5,841 nt of DNA from Kiritimatiellia bacterium (GTDB taxonomy: Bacteria > Verrucomicrobiota > Kiritimatiellia > RFP12 > UBA1067): assembly GCA_017389885.1 (NCBI GenBank), contig JAFPDR010000020.1, forward strand, positions 1-5,841. Direction: 5' to 3'. Positions 1 to 3,961 of this stretch are shown piece by piece. Position 1 is the stretch's first letter. Each line of letters begins with the position of its first letter. The translations under genes and the position numbers were made by a program. The notes below the pieces were generated by a model, which saw only the letters and a program-made list of their open reading frames with translations, made no database searches and had not been told where the DNA came from.

Positions 1-107
1 ACCGCGAGAAGCGCGGCGTTCTTCTCTTCCGTGGTCATCTTCGCGAGCCCTGCGGATGCCGCACGGGCCCGGACCGCCATTTCGTGTATCGTCTCCTGTA
101 CTGTCAT
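1..107 (-). CDS. proA: Glutamate-5-semialdehyde dehydrogenase (gamma-glutamyl phosphate reductase), N-terminal fragment
   Basis: ProA reduces gamma-glutamyl phosphate to glutamate-5-semialdehyde with NADPH in the cytoplasm, the second step of proline synthesis. Only the first 35 codons are in the window; the gene continues beyond position 1. The visible protein begins MTVQETIHEMAVRARAAS and continues into AGLAKMTTEEKNAALLAV. This matches the opening helix of ProA proteins: a run of small and basic residues, then a Ser/Thr-x-x-x-Lys-Asn-x-x-Leu-Leu segment. The start ATG (107-105) overlaps the stop of the upstream gene as ATGA. No Shine-Dalgarno sequence precedes it, so translation is probably coupled to that gene. 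No proB is seen next to it in the window. The assignment rests on a short N-terminus with no catalytic residues visible, so another aldehyde dehydrogenase-like protein is not fully excluded. Confidence 0.8.
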   Translation of the reverse strand, partial: MTVQETIHEMAVRARAASAGLAKMTTEEKNAALLA

Positions 108-649
108 CTGCGTGCCGGGTTTTCGAACTGTCTGATGGTGTCCAAAAGGTATTCGGCGAGGTCGGGGTCGGCCTCGAAGATGTTCTCGCGCTCCGAGTAC
201 GTCACGTTGTTGATGTTCGCGCGCACCGCGATGAAGCGCTTGTACTCCGACTTCTTCTTCTCGGACTTCCCCCACTTCTCCCTGTCGAGGACCCCGCGGT
301 TGACGAGGTCCTGGAAGATGTCGTTGACGTGCTTCGGGTCGATGTCCATGCGCTGGGTGCGGATGTCGGACCAATCGTCCTCCTTGTAGCCCTTCGCGAA
401 GTCGTCCGAAACGAGCTTGCTCGTGCCCTTCTTGATCTCCACGTGGCCCATCCCGGTGAGGGTAAGCGACACGCGGCGGGTGGACTTGCGGCTTGAGTCG
501 AGGGTGTTGTAGTAGTGTATCTCCATCCAGTTGAGCGGACTCTCCTGGACGGTGATGTAGGGATTCACCCAGAACGGACCGCAGCCGTCGGCCAGCGCCA
601 GCGCGAGGCCGACCGCCGCCGCGCCCAGCACACCAAGCAGTCTCTTCAT
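104..649 (-). CDS. Secreted or lipoprotein-like protein of unknown function (181 aa)
   Basis: I do not recognise the family. Residues 1-22 form a signal peptide: MKR, then a hydrophobic stretch LLGVLGAAAVGLALALA, ending ADGC with Cys23. This resembles a lipobox, but Asp at -2 is atypical, so either lipidation or ordinary cleavage is possible. The mature part (about 158 residues) is soluble and highly charged, with no further membrane segment. It has a beta-rich first half (ITVQES, WMEIHYYNT, RRVSLTLTGMGHVEIKKG) and then a more helical half with Lys-rich DREKWGKSEKKKSEYKRF. A single protein domain facing the periplasm or outer membrane is likely. A possible ribosome site AAGGA lies at 663-659, 9 bases before the ATG. 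The gene sits 35 bases after tRNA-Arg with no terminator between them, and its stop overlaps the proA start as ATGA, so it is probably part of a tRNA-lipoprotein-proA transcript. The reading frame is well supported; the function is unknown. Confidence 0.8.
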   Translation of the reverse strand: MKRLLGVLGAAAVGLALALADGCGPFWVNPYITVQESPLNWMEIHYYNTLDSSRKSTRRVSLTLTGMGHVEIKKGTSKLVSDDFAKGYKEDDWSDIRTQRMDIDPKHVNDIFQDLVNRGVLDREKWGKSEKKKSEYKRFIAVRANINNVTYSERENIFEADPDLAEYLLDTIRQFENPARR

Positions 650-684
650 CTTCCGGTATCCTTGCCCTTCTGCCGCCCGTCGGC

Positions 685-761
685 TGGTGGGGCTGCCGGG
701 AATCGAACCCGGAACCTACGGTTTAGGAAACCGTCGCTCTGTCCAGTTGAGCTACAACCCC
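685..761 (-). tRNA. tRNA-Arg (anticodon CCT), CCA encoded
   Basis: The full cloverleaf can be drawn on the minus strand. The acceptor stem GGGGTTG pairs with CAGCCCC, with one G-U pair. The D stem is GCTC/GAGC with a 9-base loop containing GG. The anticodon stem ACGGT/ACCGT carries the 7-base loop TTCCTAA. The variable loop has 5 bases, and the T stem CCGGG/CCCGG carries the loop TTCGATT. Discriminator A is at 688 and an encoded CCA at 687-685. Anticodon CCT reads the arginine codon AGG. The body without CCA is 688-761 (74 bases). No intron or mismatch is seen. Confidence 0.97.
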
Positions 762-804
762 GTCGTTTTTCGGGAGTTTTCGGAATTTTATCGCAACTTT
801 ATGC

Positions 805-818
805 GGCCCCGAAGGGCC
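805..818 (-). other. C(UUCG)G-capped hairpin in the tRNA leader
   Basis: On the minus strand GGCCC-TTCG-GGGCC forms a 5-bp GC stem closed by the very stable C(UUCG)G tetraloop. It lies in the predicted leader between the start of transcription (near 842) and the 5' end of tRNA-Arg (761). No run of T follows on either strand, so it is not an intrinsic terminator. It may protect or help process the tRNA precursor; this role is inferred. Confidence 0.5.
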
Positions 819-848
819 TCGCGCCTCAATGTCCAAAAAACGGCGGAT

Positions 849-878
849 ATTATATCATGTTCGCCATGCGCGCGTCAA
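849..878 (-). promoter_or_regulatory. Sigma-70-type promoter for tRNA-Arg and downstream genes
   Basis: On the minus strand a TTGACG -35 box (878-873) and a perfect TATAAT -10 box (854-849) are separated by 18 bases. Transcription should start near 842, about 80 bases before the mature tRNA end. It is the best match to a housekeeping promoter upstream of the tRNA. The -35 box overlaps the first unit of the octamer repeat array (876-923), so a factor binding the array could affect this promoter. Confidence 0.65.
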
Positions 879-923
879 TCCCCCAATCCCACAATCCGTC
901 GACATGCGAATCCGTCAATCCCC
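876..923. repeat. Degenerate 8-bp repeat array (CAATCCNN)
   Basis: Six consecutive octamers read CAATCCCC, CAATCCCA, CAATCCGT, CGACATGC, GAATCCGT, CAATCCCC. Five carry AATCC in the same phase at 8-bp steps (876, 884, 892, 908, 916); the fourth unit has diverged. The 10-mer GTCAATCCCC occurs exactly at both ends (874-883 and 914-923), 40 bp apart, each preceded by CATGCG within a few bases. The array sits between the divergent promoters, touching the -35 of the tRNA promoter and ending about 45 bp before the ftsH transcription start. It could be an operator array or a decayed microsatellite. Confidence 0.7.
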
Positions 924-954
924 TCATTTTCCGCCACAATTGAGGGCACAAATT

Positions 955-963
955 TGGTATAAT
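955..963 (+). promoter_or_regulatory. ftsH promoter, extended -10 (TGGTATAAT)
   Basis: A perfect TATAAT (958-963) preceded by TG one base upstream makes an extended -10 element. There is no good -35 box at 16-18 bases; TTGAGG at 940-945 is only 12 bases away. An extended -10 can work without a -35. The -10 ends 6 bases before the ftsH ATG (970), so the expected transcription start is the A of that ATG. No ribosome binding site is present between them. Confidence 0.7.
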
Positions 964-969
964 TTATCT

Positions 970-2949
970 ATGGCAACAAAGACCCAGAATTCCGCCTCGA
1001 AACCAGGCGGGAAAAACGCCGGCGCAATGCGCTCGTGGCTGCTCATCGCGCTCGTCGCCGCGCTGTTCTTCTCGTTCTACAAGTCGACCCCCGGCGATGC
1101 CGGCGTCCGCGAGCTCACGCAGCTCGAGTTCTACAAGGCCCTCGACGAAGGAAAAATCGTCGAGCCGGTCATCCGCTTCCTGGACCGCGACGAAGGCGAG
1201 ACGTACCTCACGGGCGAGATGGAGACCGACGACGTAGACAAGGACGGCAAGCCCCTCGCCGACGGCAAGGGCGACCCGGTGCGCGTCAGGTACCGCGTCC
1301 CCCTCGTGCCGGGCGAGAACGAGTCGATGATGGAGGACCTCTTCTCCCAGCAGATACAGGTGAAGGTCAAGGAGCGCCGCAGCCCCATCTCGCCCTTCCT
1401 CATGAACATCCTCTTCTTCGCCGGGATGATGTTCCTCTTCTACTGGCTCTTCTACCGCCGCATGGGCGGCGAGGGAGGCATGTTCGGCTTCGGCAAGTCG
1501 CGCGCCAAGCTCCTCGACGGCAACTCGTCCAAGGCGAAGGTGACTTTCGCCGACGTCGCAGGCGTCGACGAGGCGAAGGAGGAGGTGCAGGAGATCGTCG
1601 CGTTCCTCAAGGAGCCCGACGCGTTCCGCAAGCTCGGCGGCCGCATCCCCAAGGGCGTCCTCCTCGTCGGCCCTCCCGGCACCGGCAAGACCCTCCTCGC
1701 CAAGGCCATCGCAGGCGAGGCGAAGGTGCCCTTCTTCGCGATCTCCGGCAGCGACTTCGAGGAGATGTTCGTCGGCGTCGGCGCGAGCCGCATGCGCGAC
1801 ATGTTCGCGGAGGCGAAGAAGAAGGCGCCGTGCATCATCTTCATCGACGAGATCGACTCCATCGGGATGAAGCGCACCGGCGCAGGCGCGCTCGGCGCGA
1901 GCCGCTACAACGAGCAGACGCTCAACACGATGCTCGTCGAGATGGACGGCTTCTCGCCGAACGAAGGCGTGATCGTCATCGCCGCGACGAACCGCCCCGA
2001 CACGCTCGACGCCGCACTTCTCCGCCCAGGGCGCTTCGACCGCCAGGTCATGATCGACCTCCCGACCCTGAAGGGACGCGAGGAGATACTCGCGCTCCAC
2101 GGGAAGAAGATCAAGTTCGGGCCGGACGCGGACCTCTCGCGCATCGCGCGCGGCACGCCAGGCTTCTCGGGGGCGGACCTCGCGAACCTCCTCAACGAGG
2201 CCGCGCTGATGTCCGTGAGGAAGAAGCTCGAAGGCGTCGACATGGAGACGCTCGAGGAGGCGCGCGACAAGGTGCTTTGGGGACGCGAGCGCAAGAGCGC
2301 CGGCTACTCGAGGCGCGACCGCGAGATCACCGCCTGGCACGAGGCGGGCCACGCGATCCTCCAGCTCCTCGCGAAGAACGCAGACCCGCTCCACAAGGTC
2401 ACGATCATCCCGCGCGGACGCGCCCTCGGAGTCACGATGTCACTTCCCGAGCGCGACGTGCTCGGGCGCACGAAGAGCCACTTCCTCGACGAGCTCGTCG
2501 TCTGCTGCGGCGGAAGGATCGCCGAGAAGATGTTCACCGGCGAGATCTCGACCGGCGCCGCGCAGGACATCGCGATGGCGACGGACATCGCGCGCAAGAT
2601 GGTCTGCACCTACGGAATGAGCGAGCGCTTCGGCTTCCAGGCGTTCAACGAGCAGAGTCCGTACGCCATAGCGGAATCGATGCCGCCCGCCTTCAGCGAG
2701 GAGACGTCGCGCGCAATCGACGCGGAGGTGTCGAAGCTCGTCGCCGACGCCTACGCGCGCGCCGAAAAGGAGATCGCCGGGAACAAGGACAAGGTCGAGC
2801 TCCTCGCCAAGACCCTCCTCGAGCGCGAGACGATGGACGGACGCGACGTCGCGAAGCTCGTCGGCATCGAGATGAAGGAGCCGGAGAAGGAAGAGGCGAA
2901 GCCGGCCGAAGAGGCGAAGGACGCCGCACCGGGGACGGAGGTGAAGTGA
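970..2949 (+). CDS. ftsH: ATP-dependent zinc metalloprotease FtsH
   Basis: FtsH is a hexameric inner-membrane AAA+ protease that extracts and degrades damaged membrane proteins and some short-lived cytosolic regulators. The 659-residue protein has helix 1 (about 22-37), a periplasmic domain (about 38-142) with an acidic, Gly/Asp-rich stretch around 85-103, and helix 2 (143-162). The AAA+ module follows: Walker A GPPGTGKT (234-241), pore motif FVGVG (267-271), Walker B IIFIDEID (289-296), and the second region of homology with arginine fingers R352 and R355. The protease has the zinc site HEAGH (457-461) and a third ligand, probably D533. The last 25 or so residues are a charged Glu/Lys/Ala tail. 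Length is usual for the family. I chose ATG 970 because the promoter -10 lies at 958-963, which rules out the in-frame ATG at 829; the ATG at 1027 is preceded by no ribosome site. The first gene of the operon, it overlaps cdaA as GTGA. Confidence 0.97.
   Translation: MATKTQNSASKPGGKNAGAMRSWLLIALVAALFFSFYKSTPGDAGVRELTQLEFYKALDEGKIVEPVIRFLDRDEGETYLTGEMETDDVDKDGKPLADGKGDPVRVRYRVPLVPGENESMMEDLFSQQIQVKVKERRSPISPFLMNILFFAGMMFLFYWLFYRRMGGEGGMFGFGKSRAKLLDGNSSKAKVTFADVAGVDEAKEEVQEIVAFLKEPDAFRKLGGRIPKGVLLVGPPGTGKTLLAKAIAGEAKVPFFAISGSDFEEMFVGVGASRMRDMFAEAKKKAPCIIFIDEIDSIGMKRTGAGALGASRYNEQTLNTMLVEMDGFSPNEGVIVIAATNRPDTLDAALLRPGRFDRQVMIDLPTLKGREEILALHGKKIKFGPDADLSRIARGTPGFSGADLANLLNEAALMSVRKKLEGVDMETLEEARDKVLWGRERKSAGYSRRDREITAWHEAGHAILQLLAKNADPLHKVTIIPRGRALGVTMSLPERDVLGRTKSHFLDELVVCCGGRIAEKMFTGEISTGAAQDIAMATDIARKMVCTYGMSERFGFQAFNEQSPYAIAESMPPAFSEETSRAIDAEVSKLVADAYARAEKEIAGNKDKVELLAKTLLERETMDGRDVAKLVGIEMKEPEKEEAKPAEEAKDAAPGTEVK
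2937..2944 (+). promoter_or_regulatory. Ribosome binding site of cdaA
   Basis: GGAGGTGA is an excellent complement to the 16S rRNA 3' end and lies inside the last codons of ftsH, with 4 bases between GGAGG and the TGs of the GTG start at 2946 (GGAGG, then TGAA, then GTG). It fixes a GTG start overlapping the ftsH stop. It contrasts with ftsH and ftsK, which have no such site. Confidence 0.75.
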
Positions 2950-3788
2950 ACGCGATCGCGATAGACGCCTCGGACGTGATCCAGATCGCGATTCTCTACG
3001 TCGTGATCTACGCGATCCTCAAGAGCGCGAAAGGCTCGCGCTTCGGCCAGGCCCTCATGGGCTTCGGCATCCTCTCCGCCGCGCTCATCGCGTTCTCGTA
3101 CCTCTTCCACTTCGACGTCCTCACGCGCATCGTCCAGTTCCTCCTCGTCTACATCGCCGTCTCGACCGTCGTCATCTTCCAGCCGGAGATACGCCGCATC
3201 CTCTCCGCCGTCGGCGCGTTCGGGTATCTCGAGCGCCCGAAGTACGGACCAGGCGACGCCGCGACGCCGGAACTCGTCGTGGAGACGCTCATGGCCCTCT
3301 CAGAGCGCCGCATGGGCGCGCTCGTGGCCTTCGAGCGAGGCATCTCGCTGCGCGGATACGAGGACACGGGAATCCAGCTCGGCGCAGTCTTCTCCAAGGA
3401 GCTCGTCACCTGCATCTTCACGCCTCCGATGCCCCTGCACGACGGCGGGATGGTCATGCGCGACGGGCGCATATCGTCCGCCCACTGCATCTTCCCCGTG
3501 TCCAACAACCCGGACCTCATCTCGAGCGGAATGCGCCACCGCGCGGCCGTCGGGCTCTCGGAGGACACGGACGCGCTCGTGGTCGTCGTCTCGGAGGAGA
3601 CGGGCGACATATCCGTCGCGCGCAACGGCAGGCTCTTCCGCTACAGGGGCGCGCAGCGCGAGGAGTCGCTGATGCGCTGGGTGTCGAAGGCGCTTCCGGA
3701 CACGGGACGCGGCGCAAAGCGCGCCGGGCGCGTCAGGGGGTTCTTCCGCGACGCGATACAGTTCCTCACGAAGGGAGGCGCGCAGTGA
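2946..3788 (+). CDS. cdaA: Membrane diadenylate cyclase CdaA (c-di-AMP synthase)
   Basis: CdaA joins two ATP molecules into cyclic di-AMP, a second messenger that controls potassium and osmolyte uptake and cell-wall homeostasis. The 280-residue protein (family about 270-280) has three membrane helices at about 11-25, 35-54 and 60-78, then the conserved FQPEIRRIL junction (78-86). The cytosolic DAC domain follows from about residue 107. Its motifs are visible: LHDGG at 164-168 (the DGA motif, here DGG), the RHR motif at 197-199 in MRHRAAVGLSE, and the following VVVSEETGDISVARNGRL. The C-terminal tail is basic. The start is GTG 2946, overlapping the ftsH stop as GTGA and backed by a strong ribosome site; its stop in turn overlaps the next GTG. 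Coupling to ftsH places it in a membrane-homeostasis operon. The Ala-to-Gly change in DGA is mild and the enzyme is probably active, but this is not shown. Confidence 0.95.
   Translation: MNAIAIDASDVIQIAILYVVIYAILKSAKGSRFGQALMGFGILSAALIAFSYLFHFDVLTRIVQFLLVYIAVSTVVIFQPEIRRILSAVGAFGYLERPKYGPGDAATPELVVETLMALSERRMGALVAFERGISLRGYEDTGIQLGAVFSKELVTCIFTPPMPLHDGGMVMRDGRISSAHCIFPVSNNPDLISSGMRHRAAVGLSEDTDALVVVVSEETGDISVARNGRLFRYRGAQREESLMRWVSKALPDTGRGAKRAGRVRGFFRDAIQFLTKGGAQ
3773..3778 (+). promoter_or_regulatory. Ribosome binding site of the small CdaR-like gene
   Basis: GGGAGG, 6 bases before GTG 3785, is a good Shine-Dalgarno sequence at ideal spacing. It lies inside the end of cdaA and is the main evidence that the short downstream frame is translated. 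Confidence 0.7.
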
Positions 3789-3961
3789 AGCAGGAGAAGA
3801 AACGCGGAGGGCTCATCCGGCGCATCTGGTCGCTCCTTGCGCACAACTGGAGCCTCAAGCTCCTCGCGCTCGTCCTGGCCATACTCGTATACCATTCACT
3901 AAAGCCGCACGGCGGCCTACTACGCAAACCAAATGACAGAAGCATCTTCCAGCAGCAGTGA
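3785..3961 (+). CDS. 58-aa single-helix protein resembling the CdaR/YbbR membrane anchor
   Basis: The frame runs from GTG 3785, overlapping the cdaA stop as GTGA, to TGA 3959-3961 and encodes 58 residues. The N-terminus is basic (KQEKKRGG, then IRRIW). HNWSLKLLALVLAILVYHSL at about 20-39 is one membrane helix, followed by a short polar tail ending NDRSIFQQQ. The NW-x-LKLLAL-x-LAI pattern is what N-termini of CdaR (YbbR-domain) proteins look like. In Firmicutes CdaR is encoded right after cdaA, binds CdaA in the membrane and tunes its activity. Here all extracytoplasmic YbbR domains are absent, and ftsK begins before this gene ends, so there is no room for them. It is either a dedicated mini-partner of CdaA or a truncated CdaR. 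The ribosome site and coupling favour real translation. Its second half uses codons rare elsewhere here (CTA, TCA, AGA, AAT). Confidence 0.7.
   Translation: MKQEKKRGGLIRRIWSLLAHNWSLKLLALVLAILVYHSLKPHGGLLRKPNDRSIFQQQ

Noticed and set aside
56..496. Plus-strand open frame of 146 codons opposite the lipoprotein gene and proA
   Set aside because: No ribosome site or recognisable features, while the minus strand has a signal peptide, a coupled ATGA junction and a ProA N-terminus.
666..684. Intrinsic terminator after tRNA-Arg
   Set aside because: Only a 4-bp GCCG/CGGC stem on the minus strand and no following T run.
876..923. CRISPR-like array
   Set aside because: Units are 8 bp, contiguous and degenerate, with no spacers and no cas genes.
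829..969. N-terminal extension of ftsH from ATG 829
   Set aside because: It would run through the octamer repeats and the extended -10 promoter, has no ribosome site, and adds residues not found in FtsH proteins before helix 1.
964..2394. 476-codon open frame antisense to ftsH
   Set aside because: Low-complexity Arg/Leu/Glu/Val/Ala translation typical of the complement of GC-rich coding DNA, fully inside a clear ftsH with all motifs; no recognisable domain.
1035..2945. Upstream extension of the cdaA frame
   Set aside because: The stretch before GTG 2946 is an Arg/Pro-rich out-of-frame reading of ftsH; the strong ribosome site and family N-terminus place the start at 2946.
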